The position numbers and the translations under genes are program-made. From assembly GCF_024461735.1 (NCBI RefSeq), contig NZ_JANGAD010000005.1, positions 186,001 to 250,000 of the forward strand: a stretch of 64,000 bases of DNA, given 5' to 3'. Below are positions 16,829 to 24,615 of this stretch, piece by piece; position 1 is the first letter of the stretch, and every line of letters starts with the position of its first letter. This DNA comes from Anaerotignum propionicum. GTDB taxonomy: Bacteria > Bacillota > Clostridia > Lachnospirales > Anaerotignaceae. The notes beneath the pieces were generated by a model, which searched no databases, was not told where the DNA came from, and saw only the letters and a program-made list of their open reading frames with translations.

Positions 16829-18118
16829 ATGAATCAAGAAAAAGGAATTTTATTTGAAAAATCATACCAAGAAAATTTAAAAGAGATGTTTTTTTATGCC
16901 GATGCTGATCCAGAGCATGGGAAAAGAATTTTTTTGGATAATTCAGGCGGATCATTAAGATTAAAAAAAGCAGTAGATGTAAAGTGTTCCTTAGAGATGT
17001 TTCCTGATTGTCCAGAGAGAATTCACGAACGTTCTTTATACTTAAAAGGTTTGGTTGAGCAAGGGACAAAAGACATATTGGAAATTGTATTTGGGGCGAA
17101 AAGCGGTGCCTTAATAACAGAGTTAACTGCTTCTCAAACTATGTTTCAAGCCGTAGGAACGATAATGGAAAATGTGAAATGGGGCTCTAATGCTGTTACT
17201 TCTTCTATAGAGCATCCTTCTGCATATGACGCTATGCAATACTATTGCGAAAAAACAGGGCGAGAGTTCAGGGTAGTACCTGCCAATAAAAAATCAGGTG
17301 GCATTGATCCAGATGAAGTAATGAAATATGTAGACAAGGATACATGTGTATTAAGTATTATGTCTGCTTCTAATATTTCTGGGAATATTATGGACATTGC
17401 TGAAATTGTAAGAAGGGCTAGAGAAGTGAATCCAGATATTTATATTATCAGCGATGCAGTACAACATGCACCACATGCGGTAATGGACGTAGAGGCTCTG
17501 GGTGTGGATGCTATGAATTTTGCGCCATATAAGTTTTTTGGTGTAAGAGGATGTGGATTTGCTTATGTATCTGATCGAGTTGCGACAATGAGACATCACA
17601 AGCTCCTCGCGAAAGATGAAAACGTATGGGAGCTTGGCACCTCTGCCCCAGGTAACTTTGCGGCAATGATGGAAGTTATAAAATATGTTTGTGAGATAGG
17701 TAAAGAGGACTGCAATTCTTCAGACAAAAGAGAAGTTTTTAAAGCGGGAATGCATCGTATTCATTTACAGGAAAGAGCGTTGTTAAGCCGCATGCTGGAT
17801 GGTACAAAAGAAGTTCCCGGTTTGAGGGAAATTGAAGGTGTACATGTTTATGTGGATACTCAGGATATCAGCAACCGAGACTTAATTGCTGCAATTGGAA
17901 TTGATGGTATTGGCTTTACAGAATGTGTAGCTGAATATCAAAAGAGGGGGATTACTGTATACGAGCGAATTAACACCAGTGTATACTCTAAGCGAATTGT
18001 TGAAGCATTAGGTTTGGAGGGTGCGATTCGTGTATCACCCATGCATTGTCAAGGTATTGATGATATTGACCAATTTTTAAAGATAACCAAAGAAATTGCT
18101 GACGAATATAAGTGCTAA
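16829..18118 (+). CDS. Aminotransferase class V family PLP enzyme
   Basis: A 429-residue fold-type I PLP enzyme of the cysteine desulfurase/isopenicillin-N epimerase group. FLDNSGGSLR opens the fold, SSIEHPSAYDA and SDAVQHAPHAVMD (cofactor Asp and His) frame the site, and the Schiff-base Lys is in FAPYKFFGVRGCGF. NifS/SufS proteins normally have SGHK and a flexible loop with a catalytic Cys; that loop is not evident, so an aminotransferase, lyase or epimerase role is more likely. It sits 21 bases before an amino acid/dicarboxylate symporter gene, which suggests catabolism of an imported amino acid. Confidence 0.82.
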   Translation: MNQEKGILFEKSYQENLKEMFFYADADPEHGKRIFLDNSGGSLRLKKAVDVKCSLEMFPDCPERIHERSLYLKGLVEQGTKDILEIVFGAKSGALITELTASQTMFQAVGTIMENVKWGSNAVTSSIEHPSAYDAMQYYCEKTGREFRVVPANKKSGGIDPDEVMKYVDKDTCVLSIMSASNISGNIMDIAEIVRRAREVNPDIYIISDAVQHAPHAVMDVEALGVDAMNFAPYKFFGVRGCGFAYVSDRVATMRHHKLLAKDENVWELGTSAPGNFAAMMEVIKYVCEIGKEDCNSSDKREVFKAGMHRIHLQERALLSRMLDGTKEVPGLREIEGVHVYVDTQDISNRDLIAAIGIDGIGFTECVAEYQKRGITVYERINTSVYSKRIVEALGLEGAIRVSPMHCQGIDDIDQFLKITKEIADEYKC

Positions 18119-18139
18119 GATAGAACTGGGGGATTACTG

Positions 18140-19363
18140 ATGGATTTTTTTAAAAAAATGTCGTTAGGAAAAAAGATATTAATAGGTATTGCAATTGGTT
18201 TGGCAATCGGATTTATTTCTCCAAGAGCTGCTGAGATTATTTCTCCATTAGGAACTGTATTTTTGCGTTTACTAAAAATGTTGATTGTACCATTGGTGTT
18301 TTTTAGTATTACCAGCGGCGTATGTAAAATGGGAGATGTAAAACAGCTTCGTACCGTTGGATTACGATTTGTATTATATATTTTAATCACATCAGGTTTA
18401 TCAGCCTCTGTTGGTGTAATCGCGGGCTTGATTGTGAAACCTGGAACTGGAACAACTGAGTTTCTAAATACTGAAGCACAAGTTGAAAGTGTTTCTTATA
18501 ATTTTATCGACAACGTAGTATCTTGGGTACCGGATAATGTTGTTAACGCAATGGCTACTGCAAATATGCTGCAAATTATTGTATTTGCTATTTTCTTAGG
18601 AGTTGCGTTACTTTCATTAGGAGATAAAGTAAAGGGTTTTGTTTCCGGTATTGATCAGGGAAGTGAAGCAATGCTTAAAATCACTGCCTATGTAATGGAA
18701 GTTTCTCCTATCGGCATTGCATCTTTGATGGCAACAATGGTAAATACGGTTAGTGGTGCCACAATGAAGGAAGTCATTACATTCTTAATAACAGATAATG
18801 TTTGTGCATTATTAATTTTGTTTGTACTCTATCCCTTTATTATTAAGGTGTTGGCAGGTTTAAACCCTTTCAAGTTTATGAAGAAAATTACAGAGCCCAT
18901 GTTGGTTGCTGTTACAACAACATCATCAGCGGCAACACTTCCTGTATCCATTAAAGTTGCCGAAGAAAAACTGGGTGTACCTGAAAATATTTATGGTTTT
19001 ACACTTCCGTTGGGAAATACCTGCGGCATGAATGGTTTTGCCTTATTTGTTGGACTTTGCTGTATATTCGCTTCTAATCTTTATGGTTTTGATGTTACAT
19101 TTTCCAGGATTATTCAATTTGTTTTCTTAGGAATTATTTTATCTGTAGGCGCTGCAGGCGTAAAGGGTGCGGGTATTGTTATGTCCACAGTTTTATTGGA
19201 ATCTCTTGGTATGCCACTAAGCTTAATACCGATTCTTGCTGCTATATGGCCAACCATTGACCCTGCACATACGGTTCTTAACAATGTGAGTGACTTGGCA
19301 GGTACTACCTTGGTAGCAAACTCTCTTGGCAAGTTAGATAAAGAGGTATTTGAAAATAGTTAA
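18140..19363 (+). CDS. Dicarboxylate/amino acid:cation symporter (DAACS family)
   Basis: A 407-residue membrane carrier related to GltP, GltT and DctA. TTTSSAATLPVSIKVAEE is the serine-rich re-entrant loop 1, PLGNTCGMNGFALF the unwound TM7 motif (NMDGT in glutamate carriers, here NTCGM), and the TM8 region contains DPAHTVLNNVSDLAGT, where the substrate-contacting Asp and Asn lie. The altered TM7 motif points to a substrate other than glutamate, possibly serine, threonine or a neutral or sulfur amino acid. It forms an operon with the preceding PLP enzyme and ends in a strong terminator. Confidence 0.9.
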   Translation: MDFFKKMSLGKKILIGIAIGLAIGFISPRAAEIISPLGTVFLRLLKMLIVPLVFFSITSGVCKMGDVKQLRTVGLRFVLYILITSGLSASVGVIAGLIVKPGTGTTEFLNTEAQVESVSYNFIDNVVSWVPDNVVNAMATANMLQIIVFAIFLGVALLSLGDKVKGFVSGIDQGSEAMLKITAYVMEVSPIGIASLMATMVNTVSGATMKEVITFLITDNVCALLILFVLYPFIIKVLAGLNPFKFMKKITEPMLVAVTTTSSAATLPVSIKVAEEKLGVPENIYGFTLPLGNTCGMNGFALFVGLCCIFASNLYGFDVTFSRIIQFVFLGIILSVGAAGVKGAGIVMSTVLLESLGMPLSLIPILAAIWPTIDPAHTVLNNVSDLAGTTLVANSLGKLDKEVFENS

Positions 19364-19416
19364 TCAATTAATCAATTAAGTATAAGTATGGAATTAAAAT
19401 AGAAAGCTTGTATTCT

Positions 19417-19451
19417 AAAAACTGCACTTTGCAAACAAAGTGCAGTTTTTA
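19417..19451 (+). terminator. Bidirectional terminator
   Basis: A 15-base perfect stem (AAAACTGCACTTTG with CAAAGTGCAGTTTT) has a 4-base loop and A/T runs on both sides. It lies between the convergent symporter and RpiR genes and can serve both. Confidence 0.92.
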
Positions 19452-19465
19452 ATATTGAAAAATAA

Positions 19466-20329
19466 TTAGTAAAGTTTCAATTTGGATGTATACTCATCAA
19501 TTAGTTGAAGTTTTTCTGTATTTTGTTTGCCTATTTTTTTGCAGATATAGGTAGCAAGGACTTCTGCGGTATACAATGAAGGTATCATAGAATTAAAAAA
19601 GCTAATAGAATTTACAGTGTGTGTAAAAAGGAATGTGGCGTATTGCGCAAGGGGAGCAGTAGGTGTATCTGTAAGAACGATAACGGCTGCTCCTTTTTTA
19701 TAGGCCAATTCTGCCGCAAGACGTGTCAACTCCGAATACCTTGGGTAGCTTATGACTATTAAACAATCATTTTTACCAATATCACTTAAAAAATCAAAGG
19801 TGTTACAACTTCCCGATGGTTCTGCAAAAACGTAAGGCAAAGTATCCTTTAAAATAACAGAAAGAAAAGACGCTACACAATGGTTTCCTCTATTTCCAAC
19901 AATATATTTCGTTCTGGACTGAATAATTTTTTCGCTTGCCTTGGCAAAGAGCTCATCTGAATTATTGAGTATGGCAGATTTAATATTATCTTGTGTAATG
20001 ATAGATATGTCATCCCGAATGGATCTTTGAGGCAGCAAATCAGCAGTTTTTGCCAATTTGAAAGTAGGAATATTCGCAGAATCACCAAGGGAGGAAATAT
20101 AGTTATTGTAATATTTTCGGATCGTTTGTTGGTATTCTGAATAGCCGGAAAAACCTAGGGCACGGCTAAAGCGAATAATAGATGAGTGACTAATTTCAAG
20201 GGTTTTTGCCAGTGATGTTGAAGTTATAAAGCAAGCATCTTTGAAATTTGCCAATACATAATCAGCAACTAATCGTTCTTTTTTAGTTAGTTTTGCATTT
20301 TTCACTAATTCCTGAAATTCAGGTATCAT
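19466..20329 (-). CDS. MurR/RpiR family transcriptional regulator
   Basis: A 287-residue regulator. Residues 1-75 form the HTH_6 domain (FITSTSLAKTLEISHSSIIRFSRALGFSGYSEYQ). Residues 125-260 form a SIS sugar-isomerase-type ligand domain, with VGNRGNHCVASFLS and LIVISYPRYSELT strands. The GTG at 20338 overlaps the AGGAG ribosome binding site, so ATG 20329 is preferred. It is convergent with the PLP-enzyme/symporter operon and is the likely controller of that operon, although SIS domains usually bind phosphorylated sugars. Confidence 0.9.
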   Translation of the reverse strand: MIPEFQELVKNAKLTKKERLVADYVLANFKDACFITSTSLAKTLEISHSSIIRFSRALGFSGYSEYQQTIRKYYNNYISSLGDSANIPTFKLAKTADLLPQRSIRDDISIITQDNIKSAILNNSDELFAKASEKIIQSRTKYIVGNRGNHCVASFLSVILKDTLPYVFAEPSGSCNTFDFLSDIGKNDCLIVISYPRYSELTRLAAELAYKKGAAVIVLTDTPTAPLAQYATFLFTHTVNSISFFNSMIPSLYTAEVLATYICKKIGKQNTEKLQLIDEYTSKLKLY

Positions 20330-20717
20330 AACAGTCACTCCTATAAAATAATTCTAATTATATCAAAAAAAAAGGTTTGCGTCAAAATTCTGAAGTGATT
20401 TATAAAATAGATGCAGTTTTTATTCTGATTTAGATTAGTTTCGTTGATTAAAAGATTAAATAAATTCTTGTGAGAATTTAAGCTTCAAGGTGCATTAGCC
20501 TATAGGCATGGGTCGCCAATTGCTAAATTATAACAAGCGTTCACAGTCGTGTCCACTTTAATTATATAAATACTAATAGTAAAGGGATATGGCAGCATTG
20601 GTGGGTGAGAGAATTGTAGAATTATTGTATATTGCTACATAATATGAAGTAAGCATATTGCAAGTCTTACTAGTAAATCGCCTATATAATCTGAATTTCA
20701 AACGAGGAGTTGTTTGC
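20330..20717. other. Intergenic region without a recognised gene
   Basis: The 388 bases separate the divergent RpiR and BBE-type genes. An open frame runs into the BBE gene from 20658 but lacks a ribosome binding site before it. No stable hairpin or riboswitch-like block was recognised. Confidence 0.4.
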
Positions 20718-22067
20718 ATGAATTATGATAAAGAGCCGGAATTAACTGGACGTATTGTTTTTCCTAACGATCCACAATATAATCAGGCTCGCAGTGAATT
20801 TAATACTTTTTTTAATAGATTTCCATTGGTTATTGTATTTGCAAGAGAAACGCAGGATGTAACGAATGCCATACGCTGGGCACGATTGAGAGATGTGCCA
20901 ATCCGTGTACGATCTGGTCGTCATAACTACGAAGGGCTATCAGTGCTTGACGCCGGTATCGTTATTGATGTCAGTGAGATGAAGCAAGTTGATCTTGATA
21001 GCGAGTCTGGCATTGTCACAGTGCAGACAGGACTGCGTGATTTTGAACTGGCAGAAGTATTAGGAAAGGAAGGTCTGGTGGTACCGCCCGGACTATGTCC
21101 TACCACTGGAATTGCAGGATTCACGCTAGGTGGTGGACAAAGCAGTCTGTCTCGGCAATGGGGATTAGCCATTGACAGCTTGGTTGAGGTGGAGATGGTC
21201 GATGCAAATGGCTATGTACTTTATGCAAATGATAGACAGAATTGTGATTTATTCTGGGCATTGCGTGGAGGCGGTGGAGGCAACTTTGGTGTTTGTACTT
21301 CTTTCCGTTTCCGAACGCACCATATTGATACGGTGGCTTATGCACGGATTGATTGGGAGATTCAAGATCTAAAATCGGTTCTGCGGGAATGGCAGCAATA
21401 TACACTACCATGTGCCGACCAGAGAATTACGCCATTGCTTTCCATTGTTTCGGGTCAGCAGCCACAATTGTTTATGCAAGGAGTTTTTCTTGGTTCAGAG
21501 AATGAGCTGAGATATTTGCTACAACCACTGCTTATGTCCAGTCCACCAAAAGAGGTTACCATCGAAGAAATGCCATGGCTTGAAGCGGCGGCTCGAATAG
21601 GAGCTACCCAGCCGGATACACCGGAGTCCTTCAAGAGCGTGGGGCCTTTTATTGAGCAGTTATTACCTGATAAAGCAATAGATATTATCGCGTATTTCAT
21701 TCGTGAAGCTCCATCAAGCTTTACAGCCTCTGTACTATTTCATGGGTTGGGTGGGGCAGTAGCAGAAATAGGGAATACGGAGACAGCGTATTTTTATCGC
21801 AAAGCGCTTTCAAATATGTCTCCATGGGCTACATGGGATGCTCCAGAGGGAGCGGCACAGGGTATTCGATGGGTGGAGGATTTCCGTAAAGCTATGCATC
21901 CTTACACATGGGGCGTGTATGTTAATACCCCTGATTTGCAGATTGAAAATTGGCCAGAGGAATACTATGGCTGCAATTTTGAACGATTGACCCACATTAA
22001 GGCCAAATATGACCCTATGAACGTTTTTCATTATCCCCAAAGCATACCACCTGAATTTTGTGACTAA
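20718..22067 (+). CDS. FAD-binding oxidoreductase, berberine bridge enzyme (BBE) type
   Basis: A 449-residue PCMH-type flavoprotein. His69 in SGRHNYEG and Cys127 in GLCPTTG are the two residues that bind FAD covalently in BBE-like oxidases, so a bicovalent flavin is expected. GFTLGGGQSSLSRQWGLAID and GGGGGNFGVCTSFRF are further FAD-domain signatures; the C-terminal NFERLTHIKAKYDPMNVFHYPQSIP is the BBE domain. Relatives oxidise sugars or alkaloid-like compounds, usually with oxygen. ATG 20718 follows GAGGAG. It is a single-gene unit with somewhat more GC-rich codons than its neighbours, which hints at transfer. Confidence 0.92.
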   Translation: MNYDKEPELTGRIVFPNDPQYNQARSEFNTFFNRFPLVIVFARETQDVTNAIRWARLRDVPIRVRSGRHNYEGLSVLDAGIVIDVSEMKQVDLDSESGIVTVQTGLRDFELAEVLGKEGLVVPPGLCPTTGIAGFTLGGGQSSLSRQWGLAIDSLVEVEMVDANGYVLYANDRQNCDLFWALRGGGGGNFGVCTSFRFRTHHIDTVAYARIDWEIQDLKSVLREWQQYTLPCADQRITPLLSIVSGQQPQLFMQGVFLGSENELRYLLQPLLMSSPPKEVTIEEMPWLEAAARIGATQPDTPESFKSVGPFIEQLLPDKAIDIIAYFIREAPSSFTASVLFHGLGGAVAEIGNTETAYFYRKALSNMSPWATWDAPEGAAQGIRWVEDFRKAMHPYTWGVYVNTPDLQIENWPEEYYGCNFERLTHIKAKYDPMNVFHYPQSIPPEFCD

Positions 22068-22324
22068 AAGTGATATATAAGTTGTATAAAACCTTTTCGT
22101 GAACAGAATTTTGGTTAAAAGTATTTTAAGAAACTGCTGTTTGAAGGTAGATGTAGAATTGAAAAAACTAAAAATTTACTACAACGTCTTCTTAAAGCCA
22201 GATTTCTGCAGAAAGTTGAAATTTGACAGAGAATTAAGATAGACATGAGGTTAACTACTACCACGAAAATTATAGGAACCTAAATTGGAAGTGCGCAGAC
22301 AAATTGTCTGACATATTTCATACA
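22068..22324. other. Spacer after the BBE-type gene
   Basis: No gene or strong hairpin was found here. Short frames carry stops in every direction. Confidence 0.4.
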
Positions 22325-22360
22325 AAAACAGACCTAATCCTGATTTTGGGGATTAGGTCT
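22322..22360 (-). terminator. Rho-independent terminator on the minus strand
   Basis: Arms AGACCTAATCC and GGATTAGGTCT form a perfect 11-base stem. On the minus strand it is followed by GTTTTTGT. It probably ends transcripts from the PadR side, although the padR stop is about 265 bases away; no gene is seen in 22361-22624. Confidence 0.65.
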
Positions 22361-22624
22361 TATTACATTGTTCTCAATATCAGGGTCTCAACTAATTTTG
22401 TAATCTTTTCTTTCATTCGTGGGTTAGCAGAAACTTGTATTTCAGATCCATGGAAAAGATATTTTTACATTTAATGGTTGTCTTTTTGTGATTGGCTGAT
22501 AGGCCCTCATTTATTTAGGATTCAGAGTAATAGTCTGAAGTAGAATGTTTGTGAATTATGAAAAATAACAATTAATAACAAACTATCTATAATAAGTCTT
22601 ATAAATTGTCATCACATTTAATTA

Positions 22625-23161
22625 TTATAGTTTGCATAAATCTATACATTTTTTTATCCATTCACAAGTCATTTCCTCACGCATGATAGCCCCCATTAAA
22701 ACCAAGTAATCACCAAATTCATTTGTAGATTTATCAGGGATACAATCAAATTTCTTTTGATTGTTTTTAAGATGATTTAATCTTGCTTGATGCCTTACTA
22801 AATGATTTTCCAAGAGTTCCAGTCTTTCGTGTTCAGGCAGACTACTGGAATAAAAAACCCGTAATCGAAAGACATCTTTAGGGGTATCACCGATTGGAGC
22901 ATCACAAGAAAGCCATTCTAAAAAGCTTTCTCGGCCTGCTTTTGTTATTGTATAAAGTTTTTTTTCCAAGACAGTTCCTGAAATTTCTATTTCATATTCA
23001 ATCATTCCTTCTTCGGTCAATCTCTTTAATTCAGGATAAATCTGACTATGATTAGCTGACCAGAATTCACGAAGGGTTGTTTCAAAATGTTTCATGAGCT
23101 GGTATCCAGTCATGCTTTGTTGATTTAAAAGCCCTAATAGAGCATATTTTAAGGTTCTCAT
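22625..23161 (-). CDS. PadR family transcriptional regulator
   Basis: A 178-residue regulator close in length to B. subtilis PadR. The N-terminal winged helix reads LKYALLGLLNQQSMTGYQLMKHFE, then a wing (RLTEEGMIEYE), and a C-terminal helical dimerisation domain of the Vir_act_alpha_C type. Alternative in-frame starts at 23185 and 23170 are possible; ATG 23161 is best spaced from AGAAAGAG. The divergent promoter region carries two ATGT-N8-ACAT sites, the known PadR consensus, so it should repress the transporter/reductase operon and release it on binding a phenolic acid or similar ligand. Confidence 0.9.
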   Translation of the reverse strand: MRTLKYALLGLLNQQSMTGYQLMKHFETTLREFWSANHSQIYPELKRLTEEGMIEYEIEISGTVLEKKLYTITKAGRESFLEWLSCDAPIGDTPKDVFRLRVFYSSSLPEHERLELLENHLVRHQARLNHLKNNQKKFDCIPDKSTNEFGDYLVLMGAIMREEMTCEWIKKCIDLCKL

Positions 23162-23272
23162 ATTTATCATTCTCTTTCTTTTCAATTATAGTTATTCAAA
23201 ATTCTATCACAAAAAGCCGGATATTCCAATAGCTCTTGTTACTAGTTAACAATTTTTAAACGTTTATTTTAT

Positions 23273-23294
23273 AACATGTATACATTGACATGTT
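23273..23294. promoter_or_regulatory. PadR operator 1
   Basis: AACATGT and ACATGTT form perfect 7-base arms around 8 bases, which contains ATGT-N8-ACAT. It covers the -35 box of the operon promoter. Confidence 0.8.
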
Positions 23295-23313
23295 TATAAT
23301 TACATGTTACTAT
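23285..23313 (+). promoter_or_regulatory. Promoter of the transporter/reductase operon
   Basis: A perfect TTGACA at 23285 and TACTAT at 23308 are separated by 17 bases. It is overlaid by both PadR operators. Confidence 0.78.
23290..23305. promoter_or_regulatory. PadR operator 2
   Basis: A second ATGT-N8-ACAT (ATGT at 23290, ACAT at 23302) shares two bases of ACAT with operator 1 and fills the spacer of the promoter. Confidence 0.75.
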
Positions 23314-23352
23314 TTTGTCAAATAATAATCAAATTAAAAGGGAGGTTTTAAA

Positions 23353-24588
23353 ATGAATTTAACAAAAAGAAGATGGGTTATTTTGTTAGCATGCTGTTTA
23401 ATCAATCTTTGCTTAGGTTCTATCTATTCATGGAGTGTTTTTGCTTCATCAATGGCAGATTTTTTAAGCAATACAACTGGTGTAAAGCTAACAACAGGTG
23501 ATCTAGCAATCGTTTATACCATTGCTAACTCCGTTGGGCCTATCACAATGATTACAGGTGGCTGGTTTAATGACAAATTTGGCCCCAAAAACGTTATACT
23601 CGTTGGTGGACTTATGTTTGGTGGCGGTATGGTAATTTCAGGGTTCGCAACAAGTGTAAATTTCTTAATTGTATCTTATGGATTGATCTCAGGCTTAGGC
23701 TTAGGTATGGCTTATGGTTCCACAATCAGCAGCTGTATTAAGTTTTTCCCTGATAAGAGAGGCTTGATTGGTGGTATTACTACTGCAGTTTATGGATTTA
23801 GTTCTGTAATACTTCCTCCAATTATTACACTCATTGTGAATGCTTCTGATGCAACGGTTGCTTTTAAGGCTGTTGGTGGTGTGTTCCTCGTTGTTGTTTG
23901 TGTAAGTGCATTAACAATCATTCCATGTCCACAAGGATTTGTTCCTGAAGGCTGGACACCTCCAGCAACAAATGCTGGTTTGGGCGGTGTCAATAAGGAT
24001 TGGAAGGAAATGCTGAAAAGCCCAATCTTTTATATCATGTTACTACTTTTAACATGTGGAGCATTCTCAGGCATGATGATTATATCTCAAACATCTGCAG
24101 TTGCTAAAAACTTAGTTGGTATGTCAGCATTGGCTGCAAGTACAGCAGTATCTGTCTTAGCATTATTTAACGTAGCAGGTCGTATTTCTGCAGGATATAT
24201 TTCCGATAAAATCGGTAGAATTAACACTTTAGCTGTTGCTTGTGTACTTTCTGTTATTGGATTAATTCTTTTATACTTAACATCAGAAGGAAACATTATG
24301 TACTTTTATGCAGGGATTTCTGTTGTTGGCATTAGCTTTGGCTCTTTTATGGGCGTTTTCCCAGGCTTTACTGCTGATCAATTTGGACCTAGAAACAATA
24401 GTGTGAATTTCGGGATTATGTTTATCGGTTTTGCACTTGCGGGTTATTTTGGCCCAACAGTAATGAGAAACGTGTATGCAACAGACGGTGCTTACCAGCG
24501 TGCTTTCCTTATTTCGTGTGCGTTATGCGTGGCAGGCCTTATGTTAACTTTTGTATATAGATTTGTTAAGAAGAAGCAAGTAAACTAA
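23353..24588 (+). CDS. MFS transporter, oxalate/formate antiporter (OFA) family
   Basis: A 411-residue carrier with 12 hydrophobic segments. The N-terminus (CLINLCLGSIYSWSVFASSMADF) and GGWFNDKFGPKNVILVGGLMFGGGM match the OFA family, and the mid-protein loop carries EGWTPPA. OFA members exchange small organic acids, including oxalate/formate and aromatic acids. AGGGAGG precedes ATG 23353. It is the first gene of a PadR-controlled pair, so uptake of a phenylpropenoate-type acid or export of its reduced product is likely. The stop is 27 bases before the reductase start. Confidence 0.9.
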   Translation: MNLTKRRWVILLACCLINLCLGSIYSWSVFASSMADFLSNTTGVKLTTGDLAIVYTIANSVGPITMITGGWFNDKFGPKNVILVGGLMFGGGMVISGFATSVNFLIVSYGLISGLGLGMAYGSTISSCIKFFPDKRGLIGGITTAVYGFSSVILPPIITLIVNASDATVAFKAVGGVFLVVVCVSALTIIPCPQGFVPEGWTPPATNAGLGGVNKDWKEMLKSPIFYIMLLLLTCGAFSGMMIISQTSAVAKNLVGMSALAASTAVSVLALFNVAGRISAGYISDKIGRINTLAVACVLSVIGLILLYLTSEGNIMYFYAGISVVGISFGSFMGVFPGFTADQFGPRNNSVNFGIMFIGFALAGYFGPTVMRNVYATDGAYQRAFLISCALCVAGLMLTFVYRFVKKKQVN

Positions 24589-24615
24589 AATAATTTGATA
24601 AAGGAGCATAAAAAA

